The notes under the pieces: generated by a model
Seen by the model: the letters and a program-made list of their open reading frames with translations, nothing else
What the model was told of the DNA's origin: nothing
Databases searched by the model: none
Translations under genes and position numbers: made by a program
Assembly: GCF_001693485.1 (NCBI RefSeq)
Contig: NZ_MAXC01000043.1
Location: 372,001 to 436,000, forward strand
Source: Bradyrhizobium sp. LMTR 3
Lineage (GTDB): Bacteria; Pseudomonadota; Alphaproteobacteria; Rhizobiales; Xanthobacteraceae
Direction of reading: 5' to 3'
DNA length: 64,000 nt
Shown here: in pieces, positions 8,157 through 16,221 of the stretch
Layout: the number at the start of each line of letters is the position of its first letter
Numbering within the stretch: the first letter of the stretch is position 1

Positions 8157-8843
8157 CTACGCTGTGCCGTGCAATCGCCGAAACGTCAGAATCATGTTGT
8201 TGGCGGGCATCTGGTCGGTTTCGACCAGCGTGAGGCCTACGCTTGCGGCGAGCTTCTCGAGGTCGGCGATATCGCGCACGCCCCATTCGGCGTCCTGCTC
8301 GCGAAGGCTGGTGTCGAACACAGCGTTGCTCATCGCGGTGTGCTTGCCTTCGCGCTTGAACGGGCCATAGAGAAACAGCCGCCCGTCACCACGGAGATAG
8401 CGCGCAGCGCCGGCGAACAAGCCCTCGGCGACGCGCCAAGGCGCGATGTGGATCACGTTGGCGCAGAACACTGCCAGCAGTTTGCCCGGCCCACTGCCGT
8501 CATGCATCGCCGGGCACCACGCCGGGTCGGCGAGATTGACCCGCAGCGGCGAACGAATGTTCGGCAGACCGGCATGCGTGCGCCACGCTTCGATGCTCCT
8601 GAGATGTCGTTCATTGAGATCGCTCGGCCACCAGGTGATGTCGGGCGTGTGCTTTGCGAAATGCACCACATGCTGGCCGGTGCCGCTGCCGGCCTCCAGC
8701 GCGTCACCGGAGTTGCCGGCGAGGAGTTTTTGCAGCGCCGCCCAGATCGGTTCGTGGTTGCGGTGGAATGCCGCCGCGTCGAGCCGGCCGTCGGGCTCGA
8801 CCGGCCGGCCATCCTTGCCGAATTCCCCCACATGCTCAGCCAT
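8157..8843 (-). CDS. DUF938 family SAM-dependent methyltransferase-like protein
   Basis: 228 residues. RNHEPIWAALQKLL then ALEAGSGTGQHVVHFAKH (motif I) and WPSDLNERHLRSIEAW are signatures of DUF938, a methyltransferase-fold family of unknown substrate. ANVIHIAPWRVAEGLFAGA and LYGPFKREGKHTAMSN are also conserved in this family. Convergent with the PCMT-like gene (14-bp gap) and co-directional with the ArsR gene upstream (35 bp), so possibly transcribed from the regulator's promoter. Confidence 0.85.
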   Translation of the reverse strand: MAEHVGEFGKDGRPVEPDGRLDAAAFHRNHEPIWAALQKLLAGNSGDALEAGSGTGQHVVHFAKHTPDITWWPSDLNERHLRSIEAWRTHAGLPNIRSPLRVNLADPAWCPAMHDGSGPGKLLAVFCANVIHIAPWRVAEGLFAGAARYLRGDGRLFLYGPFKREGKHTAMSNAVFDTSLREQDAEWGVRDIADLEKLAASVGLTLVETDQMPANNMILTFRRLHGTA

Positions 8844-8878
8844 CGCAGTTCGGTCCCGAAAAAATCAGTGGCACAGCG

Positions 8879-9223
8879 TCACTTCAGATCGCCGCAGAAT
8901 ATCTCCTTCAACGCCCCAAGCAGACGCAGTGTACGCCGGTCGGCGACGCGATAATGCAGCGTCTGCGAGGTCCGGCGGAATTCCACCAGCCCATCGGCGC
9001 GCAATTTCGCCAGATGCTGCGACAGTGCGGACTGACTGAGATTCACGACAGCTACCAGTTCGCCCACCGTCATCTCTCCGCGCACGGCAAGAAAGCAGAG
9101 GATCAGCAGACGCTTTTCATTGGCGAGCATTTTCAGGAGCTGCGCGGCGTCACCGGCCTGCTTCGCCAGCTTCTTCAGCGCTGCCGCGTCGTCGGCACCC
9201 GGGGCGAAGGCGGCTTCTTGCAT
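8879..9223 (-). CDS. ArsR-family regulator of the SqrR/BigR/SoxR persulfide-sensor type
   Basis: 114 residues from the chosen ATG (AAGAGAC seven bases upstream); longer in-frame ATGs at 9268 and 9310 exist. The winged helix is LVAVVNLSQSALSQHLAKLR with the hairpin LVEFRRTSQTLHYRV. Two cysteines, C43 (LLILCFL) and C110 (IFCGDLK), align in context with C41 and C107 of Rhodobacter SqrR, which form a tetrasulfide link on exposure to persulfide and release DNA. Known sox clusters carry an ArsR repressor (SoxR) in this place. Divergent from soxC with an inverted repeat between them, so it most likely represses the sox operon and itself. Confidence 0.88.
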   Translation of the reverse strand: MQEAAFAPGADDAAALKKLAKQAGDAAQLLKMLANEKRLLILCFLAVRGEMTVGELVAVVNLSQSALSQHLAKLRADGLVEFRRTSQTLHYRVADRRTLRLLGALKEIFCGDLK

Positions 9224-9334
9224 AGTCTCTTGTTCAGTTTCCTGGGCTGCCGGGGCGGCTGCTCTCATCACTGCAAATCCGTTATCGTTTTCCGCGCCTG
9301 CGAAGCACATACCATACTAGCTCGCCGGCCTTTC

Positions 9335-9350
9335 TTTAGCATTGACTAAA
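9335..9350. promoter_or_regulatory. Candidate operator between the ArsR regulator and soxC
   Basis: TTTAGCATTGACTAAA is a perfect 5-nt-arm inverted repeat with a 6-nt spacer, in the only AT-rich part of the 174-bp gap between the divergent starts. It overlaps a -35-like TTGACT reading right (9343-9348) and lies upstream of a -10-like TAGTAT reading left (9319-9314). The second TTAGC (9351-9355) makes a partial direct repeat. Position suits repression of both directions. Inference. Confidence 0.5.
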
Positions 9351-9397
9351 TTAGCAAATGTGGATACCGGTTCAAAAAAGCAAGAAAAGATGCGGCG

Positions 9398-10741
9398 ATG
9401 CGGCCGCGAGGGGAAGAAAACGTGCGGCCAGACCCGTTACGCAGCAAAGCTGTTCTCTCTGATCCTGCCGCCCCGGATACCCCGATGGGCCGCCGCCGCT
9501 TCCTTCGCCGCTTCCTTGGCCTCGGCGCAGTCCTGACCGGCAGCCTCGCCGTTGGCGGCAAACAGGCCATGGCGCACCCCGCGCAGGAGTCTCCCCCCGC
9601 AGACGCGCCCTGGTCGCAATCGATCGGCGCCGGCGTGGTCGACCGGCCCTATGGCCGCCCCGCCGATACCGAAGCCTCCGTCATCCGCCGCAACGTGCCC
9701 TGGTTGACCGCGAGCGCGGAATCGTCAGTGAGCTTTTCTCCACTGCAGGATCTGCACGGCATCATCACGCCGAACGGATTGTTCTTCGAGCGCCACCATG
9801 CGGGACGGCCCGATGTCGATCCGGCGCAGCACAAGCTCATGATCCACGGGCTGGTCGAGCGTCCGCTGCTTCTCACCATGAAGGACATCATGCGCTTCCC
9901 GTCCGTGTCGCGCATCCATTTCATCGAATGCCCGGCCAATGGCGGCATGAACTGGCGCGCCGCGCAGATGAATTCGCTGCAGTTCAGCCACGGCATGGTC
10001 AGTTGTGCGGAATGGACCGGGGTCAAACTGTCGACGCTTCTGGAGGAAACCGGCATCAAAAATCAGGCGAAGTGGGCGATGGTCGAAGGCGCCGACGGCG
10101 CGCATATGAACCGCAGCCTGCCGCTGGACAAATGTCTCGACGATTGCCTCGTGGTCTATGCGCAGAACGGCGAGGCGCTGCGGCCCGAACAGGGCTACCC
10201 GCTGCGGCTGGTGGTGCCGGGCTGGGAAGGCAACGTCAACATCAAGTGGCTACGCCGCATCAAGCTCGGCGAGAAGCCGTGGCACACCCGCGAGGAGACC
10301 TCGAAATATACCGACCTGATGCCGGACGGCACCTCGCGCGGCTTCACCTGGCTGATCGACGCCAAATCGGTCGTCACCTTTCCCTGCCCCGAGAAGCCGC
10401 TCGATGGGCCCGGCCTCTATGAAATCCGGGGACTGGCCTGGACCGGCAACGGCAAGGTCAAGCGCGTCGATGTCACCATGGACGGCGGCGTCAACTGGCA
10501 GAGCGCCCGGCTGCACGAGCCGGTGCTGTCGAAGGCGCTGACGAAATTCACCCTGCCCTGGCGCTGGGACGGCCGGCCCGCGCTGGTCGCATCCCGCGTT
10601 ATCGACGAGACCGGCTATGTGCAGCCGACAATTGCACAACTGCGCGCACAGCGCGGCTCAAACTCGGTCTACCACAACAATTCGATCCAGACTTGGCAGG
10701 TCAAGCCCGACGGAAGCGTCTTCAATGTACAGCTCGCGTAA
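9398..10741 (+). CDS. soxC: Sulfite/sulfane dehydrogenase molybdopterin subunit SoxC
   Basis: 447 residues. A twin-arginine signal RRRFLRRFLGLGAVLTGSLA (about 32-51) directs folded export to the periplasm. The sulfite-oxidase-type Mo-cofactor domain contains HFIECPANGGMNW with the molybdenum-ligand Cys178, followed by the C-terminal dimerisation domain (GLYEIRGLAWTGNGKVKRVD). SoxC with SoxD oxidises the sulfane sulfur on SoxY, releasing six electrons. First gene of the sox operon here; the downstream soxD start lies inside its 3' end. Confidence 0.95.
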   Translation: MRPRGEENVRPDPLRSKAVLSDPAAPDTPMGRRRFLRRFLGLGAVLTGSLAVGGKQAMAHPAQESPPADAPWSQSIGAGVVDRPYGRPADTEASVIRRNVPWLTASAESSVSFSPLQDLHGIITPNGLFFERHHAGRPDVDPAQHKLMIHGLVERPLLLTMKDIMRFPSVSRIHFIECPANGGMNWRAAQMNSLQFSHGMVSCAEWTGVKLSTLLEETGIKNQAKWAMVEGADGAHMNRSLPLDKCLDDCLVVYAQNGEALRPEQGYPLRLVVPGWEGNVNIKWLRRIKLGEKPWHTREETSKYTDLMPDGTSRGFTWLIDAKSVVTFPCPEKPLDGPGLYEIRGLAWTGNGKVKRVDVTMDGGVNWQSARLHEPVLSKALTKFTLPWRWDGRPALVASRVIDETGYVQPTIAQLRAQRGSNSVYHNNSIQTWQVKPDGSVFNVQLA

Positions 10742-11396
10742 GATTTGCCTGCCGATCGTCGCCGTCCTGCTGGCGGCCGGAAGCCTCGCGGGCGCGGCCG
10801 AGCCCGGCTCGTTCGGCTACGGCAGCGTGGCGACGCCGGCGCAGATCGCCGGATGGGATATCGACGCACGCGGCGAGGACGGCGCAGGTCTGCCGCCGGG
10901 CAAGGGCACGGTCGACCGCGGCGCCGACGTCTACGCCGAGCAATGCGCGGCGTGCCATGGAACCTTCGGCGAAGGCGAAGGCCGGTTTCCGAAGCTGGTG
11001 GGCGGCGTCGGATCGCTCCGGGACGAGCGCCCGGAGCCGACGGTCGGCAGCTACTGGCCGTTCGCCCCGACCCTATGGGACTATATTAACCGCGCGATGC
11101 CGATGCAGGCGCCTCACACATTGTCAGCGGATGACGTTTATGCTTTGACCGCCTATATTCTGAACTTGAATGACCTCGTTCCCAATGAATTCGTTGCCGA
11201 TCGCAACAGTTTGCCGAAAGTCAAAATGCGCAATCGCGACAATTTCATCTGGACCGATCCGCGCCCCGATACGATGACCAAGCCCTGCATGAACGATTGC
11301 GCTAACGCCGCCGATGTCAGGATATCGTCGACGGCCGAGGGCAGGAATCTGACGCCGCGCACGACCGGGCCGCTCGACACGATGCAACAGAAGTAG
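10725..11396 (+). CDS. soxD: Cytochrome c subunit SoxD, short monohaem form
   Basis: 223 residues with a signal peptide (LPIVAVLLAAGSLAGAAEP). A single haem c site, CAACH at residues 74-78, and a C-terminal half (FVADRNSLPKVKMRNRDNFI) matching the SoxD family. Some SoxD proteins, such as Paracoccus, have a second haem domain; none is present. SoxD accepts electrons from SoxC. The ATG overlaps the end of soxC by 17 bp, indicating coupling. Confidence 0.93.
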   Translation: MYSSRKICLPIVAVLLAAGSLAGAAEPGSFGYGSVATPAQIAGWDIDARGEDGAGLPPGKGTVDRGADVYAEQCAACHGTFGEGEGRFPKLVGGVGSLRDERPEPTVGSYWPFAPTLWDYINRAMPMQAPHTLSADDVYALTAYILNLNDLVPNEFVADRNSLPKVKMRNRDNFIWTDPRPDTMTKPCMNDCANAADVRISSTAEGRNLTPRTTGPLDTMQQK

Positions 11397-11413
11397 AAAT
11401 TACGGAAACGCCT

Positions 11414-11776
11414 GTGACCGATCATTTCCCGACGAAATCCGCAAAGCTTCCGGCGTTGGCGCTGCTCGTCGCTCTGGCGTCCCCGGGCGCCGCGCAGGCG
11501 CAGTCCGCGGTGGATGAAGGCCGCAAGCTGGCCTTCGACCGCAGCAAGGGCAATTGCCTGACCTGCCATGTCATCAAGGGCGGCAACCTTCCCGGCACGA
11601 TCGGGCCCGAATTGGTCGACATCAAGAGCAAATATCCGAAGCGCGAGGATCTCGTCGCCATCCTCAACGACGAGACCCTGCGCAATCCGCTCACCGTGAT
11701 GCCGCCCTTCGGACGGAACCGGATTCTGACCGAGAAGGAAATCGACGCGGTGGTGGATTTCCTGCAGACGCTGTGA
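11414..11776 (+). CDS. soxX: Sulfur oxidation c-type cytochrome SoxX
   Basis: 120 residues from a GTG start, with a signal peptide ending near AAQAQ. Monohaem site CLTCH (48-52) and a distal Met candidate in TVMPPFGRN (Met96) fit SoxX, the electron-accepting partner of SoxA that helps attach thiosulfate to SoxY. The gene lies 17 bp after soxD. The separation from soxA by soxYZ is the usual soxXYZA order. Confidence 0.94.
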   Translation: MTDHFPTKSAKLPALALLVALASPGAAQAQSAVDEGRKLAFDRSKGNCLTCHVIKGGNLPGTIGPELVDIKSKYPKREDLVAILNDETLRNPLTVMPPFGRNRILTEKEIDAVVDFLQTL

Positions 11777-11819
11777 CGCAAGTTTGAGACGTGCTGACGC
11801 ACGCTTTAGGAGATTTTCG

Positions 11820-12314
11820 ATGAACAAGATTGATGTTGGGTTTTTGGCCACGCGGCGGCTGATCCTGCAGGGGGCAGGCGCGGTCGCACTCATCGGCCTC
11901 GGCAATCTTCCCTTTGGCCTGACGCCGGCGCTCGCCGCGGCCAACGACAAATATCCGGAAGAGGCATTCAAGCAGAAGAGCGACGCCGACGTCATTAAGA
12001 CGCTCTACGGCAAGACCGCTGAGCCCTCGGACAAAGTGCGGATGGACGCGCCTGAAATAGCCGAGAACGGCGCCGTGGTGCCGGTTTCGGTCTCTACGAC
12101 GCTTGCCGACGTAACCTCGATCGCATTTCTCGTCAGCGAGAATCCGAACGTGCTGATCGCAAAGTACAACGTTCCGGCCGGCACGCTGCCGAACGTCGCC
12201 AACCGTATCAAGATGGCCAAGACCAGTAACGTGACCGTGCTGGTGGAAGCCGGCGGCAAGCTCTACAGCGCCTCCAAGGAAGTCAAAGTAACCGTCGGCG
12301 GCTGCGGCGGTTAA
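11820..12314 (+). CDS. soxY: Sulfur carrier protein SoxY
   Basis: 164 residues. A Tat-type leader TRRLILQGAGAVALIGLG precedes the mature immunoglobulin-like carrier domain. The C-terminal swinging arm VGGCGG places the substrate-carrying cysteine at 162, the residue to which sulfur intermediates are covalently bound during the Sox cycle. AGGAG lies eight bases before the ATG. An earlier in-frame ATG at 11784 is rejected because the SD and the leader fit 11820. Confidence 0.97.
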   Translation: MNKIDVGFLATRRLILQGAGAVALIGLGNLPFGLTPALAAANDKYPEEAFKQKSDADVIKTLYGKTAEPSDKVRMDAPEIAENGAVVPVSVSTTLADVTSIAFLVSENPNVLIAKYNVPAGTLPNVANRIKMAKTSNVTVLVEAGGKLYSASKEVKVTVGGCGG

Positions 12315-12334
12315 GGCATCGAGGGAGAACTCAC

Positions 12335-12646
12335 ATGGCATCCACCATTCGCGTGCGCGCTTCTTCGAACGGCGACATTACCGAGGTGCAGGCGCTGATC
12401 CAGCACCCGATGGATTCCGGCTTCGTCAAGAACGCCAAGGGCGAGATCATTCCAGCGCACTTCATCCAGCAACTCACCTTCGAGCATGACGGCAAGAACG
12501 TGTTCACGGCCGACTGGGGCGGCGGCATCTCCAAGGATCCCTATGTCAAGTTCGCATTCAAGGGCGCCAAGAAGGGTGACGAACTGAAGATCAGTTGGGT
12601 CGACAACAAGGGCGCGACCGACACCACCACGGCGAAAATCCAATGA
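12335..12646 (+). CDS. soxZ: SoxY partner protein SoxZ
   Basis: 103 residues without a signal peptide; it is exported as a complex with SoxY through the Tat leader of SoxY, as known for this family. The family pattern (IRVRASSNGDITEVQALIQH, IPAHFIQQLTFEHDGKNVF, DPYVKFAFKGAKKGDELKIS) is complete. Starts 21 bp after soxY with GAGGGAG upstream; its stop overlaps the soxA ATG (ATGA). Confidence 0.96.
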   Translation: MASTIRVRASSNGDITEVQALIQHPMDSGFVKNAKGEIIPAHFIQQLTFEHDGKNVFTADWGGGISKDPYVKFAFKGAKKGDELKISWVDNKGATDTTTAKIQ

Positions 12647-13509
12647 AGCTGCGATCCGCGATCTTTCTGGCATCCGCCGCGATTGCGCTGGCCGCGCTGA
12701 CGCTGACGGGCGCGCCGCTGTTGGCAGCCGACGACAAGATCGATCCCGTCGCCGACGCCAAGGCGTTCCAGAAGTTCTTCAGAGACAAATTTCCCAAGGT
12801 AAAGTTCGAGGACTTCGTCAACGGCCCCTATTCGATGAACGAGGACCTTTATCGGCAGTGGCAGGACAAGGAACAGTTCCCGCCCTACGAGTTCTCGCTC
12901 GAAATGGGCAAGGAGATGTTCTCCAAGCCTTTCAAGAACGGCAAGACCTATGCCGACTGCTTCCCGAACGGTGGCATCGGCATCCGCCAGAACTACCCTT
13001 ACTTCGACGAGAAGGAAGGCAAGGTCATCACGCTTGAATTGGCCTTGAATCGCTGCCGCGAGGCCAATGGCGAACCGCCGTTCTCCTATGTGAAGGACGA
13101 AATGGCGGCGCTGACCGCCTACATGGCCTTCACCTCGCGCGGCAAGCCGATGGACATCAAGATCCCGAACGATCCGCGCGCGCTCGCGGCTTACGAAAAC
13201 GGCAAGGAATATTTCTACACCCGGCGCGGGCAGCTCAACTTCTCCTGCGCCACCTGCCATGTGCAGAGCCCGGGCGAGCGCATCCGCGCCGAAATCCTGG
13301 CGCCCGCGCTTGGCATCGTCAACGCAATGCCGATCTACCGCTCGGAATGGAGCGGCATGGGCACCACCAGCCGTCGCTTCACCACCTGCAACAGCCAGAT
13401 CCGCGCCGTGCCGCTCGGCCCGCAGGACGACGAATATCGCAACGTCGAATATTACCTGTCCTATGTCAGCAACGGACTGCCGATTTCAGGTCCGGGAGCG
13501 CGGCCATGA
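12643..13509 (+). CDS. soxA: Sulfur oxidation c-type cytochrome SoxA, monohaem form
   Basis: 288 residues with a signal peptide to about residue 29. One haem motif CATCH (202-206) is present. The N-terminal haem site of dihaem SoxA is replaced by two isolated cysteines (C106 in YADCFPN and C138 in NRCREAN), as in monohaem SoxA where they can form a disulfide. Cys249 (RFTTCNSQIRA) corresponds to the active-site cysteine that becomes the persulfide haem ligand. SoxAX joins thiosulfate to SoxY. Overlaps soxZ and the next gene by 4 bp each. Confidence 0.95.
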   Translation: MKLRSAIFLASAAIALAALTLTGAPLLAADDKIDPVADAKAFQKFFRDKFPKVKFEDFVNGPYSMNEDLYRQWQDKEQFPPYEFSLEMGKEMFSKPFKNGKTYADCFPNGGIGIRQNYPYFDEKEGKVITLELALNRCREANGEPPFSYVKDEMAALTAYMAFTSRGKPMDIKIPNDPRALAAYENGKEYFYTRRGQLNFSCATCHVQSPGERIRAEILAPALGIVNAMPIYRSEWSGMGTTSRRFTTCNSQIRAVPLGPQDDEYRNVEYYLSYVSNGLPISGPGARP

Positions 13510-13823
13510 GGAACTTGATGCAGAAATCCGCATTAGTTCTGGCGCTATTTGCCGCGGGTGCTGTGCCCGCGCTCGCCGCGGGCTCCGAGGACGAATTCAA
13601 GGCGGCCTACGCCGCGGCTGAAGCCGCCAACAAGGAGGCCGGCAAGCTACGCAACCAATGGACCACCACGGCGAACACGCTGACGGCGGCGAAGAAGGCA
13701 GCGGACGCCGGTGATTTCGACAAGGCCACCGCGTCGGCCAAGGAAGCGGAGGCGCTGGCCAAGGCTTCGATCTTCCAGGCCACCAGCGAGAAGACCCGCT
13801 GGAAGGATTTGGAAATACGCTAG
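13506..13823 (+). CDS. SoxAX-binding (SoxK/SAXB-like) small periplasmic protein
   Basis: 105 residues with a signal peptide (ALVLALFAAGAVPALAAG). The mature part is a predicted helical hairpin rich in Ala, Lys and Glu (EDEFKAAYAAAEAANKEAGK, TLTAAKKAADAGDFDKATAS). Its position directly after soxA, sharing ATGA, and its size and helix content match the SoxAX-binding proteins that stabilise SoxAX in several alphaproteobacteria. The assignment rests on context and composition, since there is no catalytic motif. Confidence 0.7.
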   Translation: MRNLMQKSALVLALFAAGAVPALAAGSEDEFKAAYAAAEAANKEAGKLRNQWTTTANTLTAAKKAADAGDFDKATASAKEAEALAKASIFQATSEKTRWKDLEIR

Positions 13824-13871
13824 AGCATGATCCGGAAAAGTGGAATCCGGTTTTCCGACGAGATCATGCTC
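13823..13871. repeat. Palindromic repeat, family C, between soxK-like gene and soxB
   Basis: Ends are perfect inverted GAGCATGATC and GATCATGCTC; inner arms CGGAAAAGTGGAATCCGG and CCGGTTTTCCG extend the hairpin. The same termini occur around 61835-61929. Located directly after the TAG stop and before soxB, where it may cause processing or attenuation between soxA-side and soxB-side transcripts. Confidence 0.8.
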
Positions 13872-13907
13872 AAGAGATAAGCGCCACCACGACGCGCGGA
13901 GACCCGC

Positions 13908-15656
13908 ATGACCATCCGCCGCCGCGATTTTCTGACGCTAGCGGGCGCTGCCACCCTGTCCGGCAGCCTGCCACGGCTAGCGCGCGGCGCCGATAACGCA
14001 GGCGTTTACGACCTCGAGCGGTTCGGCAATGCACGTATCCTGCACATCACGGATACGCACGCGCAGCTTCGGCCGGTGTTCTTCCGCGAGCCTAGCGTCA
14101 ATCTCGGCGTTGGACCGATGCAGGGCAACCCGCCGCATCTGGTCGGACGGGCCTTTCTCGATCGCTTCGGCATCCGCCCCGACAGTGCCGATGCCTATGC
14201 TTTCACCTGCGTCGAGTTCGAGAAGGCCGCCGGCCGGTTCGGCAAGCTCGGCGGCTTCGCGCATCTGAAGACGTTGATCGATCGCATGCGGAGCGAAGCC
14301 GGCTCCGGCCGCTCGCTGCTGCTCGACGGCGGCGATCTCTGGCAGGGCACCGGTCTCGCCAATACCATGCGTGGCGTCGACATGGTGGAGGCCGCCAACC
14401 TGCTCGGCATCGAGGCGATGACGGGCCATTGGGAATTCACCTATGGCGAGAAGGCGCTACGCGCGAACCTCGAACGCTTCAAGGGCGAGTTCCTGGCGCA
14501 GAACGTCTTCCTCACCGAGGAAGCCGCCTTCAACGACGCCAAGGCGTTCGACCCGGCATCGGGGCGCGTGTTCAAGCCGTCCATCATCAAGGAAATCGGT
14601 GGCTATCGCGTTGCCGTGATCGGACAGGCGTTCCCCTACGTGCCGATCGCCCATCCGAAGCGCTTTACGCCGGACTGGAAGTTCGGCATCCGCGACGAGG
14701 AGTTGCAGAAACTCGTCGATACGCACCGTAACACCGACAAGGTCGACGCCGTCATTCTGCTCTCGCACAACGGCATGGATGTCGATCTCAAGCTCGCCAG
14801 CCGCGTCACCGGCATCGACGTCATTCTCGGCGGCCATACCCATGACGCCGTGCCGCAGCCGATTGCCGTCACCAACGCAGGCGGCACCACGCTCGTCACC
14901 AATGCCGGCTCGAACGGCAAGTTTCTGGCGGTGCTCGATCTCGACATCGGCAAGGGCAAAATCAAGGATGTGCGCTACCGGCTGCTGCCGGTGTTTTCCG
15001 AATTGCTGAAGCCCGACCCGGCGATGCAGGCGCTGATCGACGAGATCCGCGAGCCGCAGGCAGTTGTGCTCAGCGAGAAGGTCGGTGTGGCCGACCGCCT
15101 GCTGTATCGCCGCGGCAATTTCAGCGGCAGCATGGATCAACTGATCTGCGACGCGCTGCTCGGCGAACTGAATGCCGAGATCGCGCTGTCGCCGGGTTTT
15201 CGCTGGGGCACCACGGCGCTGGCCGGCCAACCGCTGACGATGGAGGACGTGATGGCGCAGACCGCCGTCACCTATCCGGAAACCTATGTCCAGACCATGA
15301 CCGGCGGCCAGATCAAGGACGTACTGGAAGACATCTGCGACAATCTCTTCAACACCGACCCCTATTACCAGCAGGGCGGCGACATGGTCCGCGTCGGCGG
15401 GCTCGCCTACACCTGCACGCCGACCGAAACCGTGGGCGGACGGATTTCCGAGCTCAAGCTCGACAACGGCCGCGCGCTGGAAGCCGACAAGCACTACAGG
15501 GTGGCGGGCTGGGCCTCGGTCAACGAGCAGACCGGCGCACCGGTCTGGGATGTGGTCGCAAGGCATCTGAAGTCGGGCAAACCGCCGAACCGCTCGACGC
15601 CGGGCGTGACGCTGAAAGGCGTTGAAGGCAATCCGGGCATTGCGGAACAGGCATGA
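13908..15656 (+). CDS. soxB: Thiosulfohydrolase SoxB
   Basis: 582 residues. Tat leader RRRDFLTLAGAATLSG. The dinuclear-metal 5'-nucleotidase-like fold shows LHITDTHAQLRP, LLLDGGDLWQGTG, MTGHWEFTYGEKAL, ILLSHNGMD and VILGGHTHDA, the family's metal-binding blocks, followed by the C-terminal nucleotidase domain. SoxB hydrolyses the SoxY-bound sulfonate to sulfate. RBS is weak. Its last codons overlap the dsrE-like ATG (ATGA). Confidence 0.96.
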   Translation: MTIRRRDFLTLAGAATLSGSLPRLARGADNAGVYDLERFGNARILHITDTHAQLRPVFFREPSVNLGVGPMQGNPPHLVGRAFLDRFGIRPDSADAYAFTCVEFEKAAGRFGKLGGFAHLKTLIDRMRSEAGSGRSLLLDGGDLWQGTGLANTMRGVDMVEAANLLGIEAMTGHWEFTYGEKALRANLERFKGEFLAQNVFLTEEAAFNDAKAFDPASGRVFKPSIIKEIGGYRVAVIGQAFPYVPIAHPKRFTPDWKFGIRDEELQKLVDTHRNTDKVDAVILLSHNGMDVDLKLASRVTGIDVILGGHTHDAVPQPIAVTNAGGTTLVTNAGSNGKFLAVLDLDIGKGKIKDVRYRLLPVFSELLKPDPAMQALIDEIREPQAVVLSEKVGVADRLLYRRGNFSGSMDQLICDALLGELNAEIALSPGFRWGTTALAGQPLTMEDVMAQTAVTYPETYVQTMTGGQIKDVLEDICDNLFNTDPYYQQGGDMVRVGGLAYTCTPTETVGGRISELKLDNGRALEADKHYRVAGWASVNEQTGAPVWDVVARHLKSGKPPNRSTPGVTLKGVEGNPGIAEQA

Positions 15657-16114
15657 CGGGCTTTTCGACCATGCTTCGCGCGACCGCCGTGGCGCTTCTG
15701 ATCATGACCGCCGCGCCACACGCCCGCGCCCAGCAGGCACCGCTCCAGGACAAGCCGTTCGCCGAACACAAAATCGTGCTGCAGCTCTCCGACAACGATC
15801 CACGCAAGCAGGGCCTCGTGCTCAGCGTCGCCAACAACCTGATGAAGCATTACGACCCCGACAAGGTCGCGATCGAGGTCGTCGCGTTCGGCCCCGGCAT
15901 CGACCTGCTGCGCCCGGAAAACCCCAACCGTAAGATGGTCGAGAGCCTGGTCGCGCAGGGCGCGCGTTTCGACGTCTGCCTCAATACCGTCGATACGCTC
16001 GAACGCGAGCACGGCAAACGGCCGGAGTTCATCGCCGCGGCAACGCCGGTGCAGGTCGGCGTCGCGCAGATCCTGTTTCTGACGGAGAACGGGTACACGC
16101 TGGTGCGGCCGTGA
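15653..16114 (+). CDS. Exported DsrE-family protein in the sox operon
   Basis: 153 residues. The first about 27 residues (LRATAVALLIMTAAPHARAQ) form a signal peptide, so this DsrE-like domain (KIVLQLSDNDPRKQGLVLSV, VEVVAFGPGIDLLRP) should be periplasmic, unlike cytoplasmic DsrEFH/TusBCD. A single Cys109 in GARFDVCLNTVD is placed where persulfide-carrying cysteines sit in DsrE-type proteins. Coupled to soxB by ATGA. A role in sulfane sulfur handling in the periplasm is likely but unproven. Confidence 0.8.
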   Translation: MTGFSTMLRATAVALLIMTAAPHARAQQAPLQDKPFAEHKIVLQLSDNDPRKQGLVLSVANNLMKHYDPDKVAIEVVAFGPGIDLLRPENPNRKMVESLVAQGARFDVCLNTVDTLEREHGKRPEFIAAATPVQVGVAQILFLTENGYTLVRP

Positions 16115-16221
16115 CCGCCTCCGCCGTCGCCGTCAGGTATGGTAGAGTTGATGGGATTGCAGGAGCGGGCTGGAGCTACGTCCGGCCCTGATTCAACCTG
16201 AGTTAACGCGGACGTGTAGCC

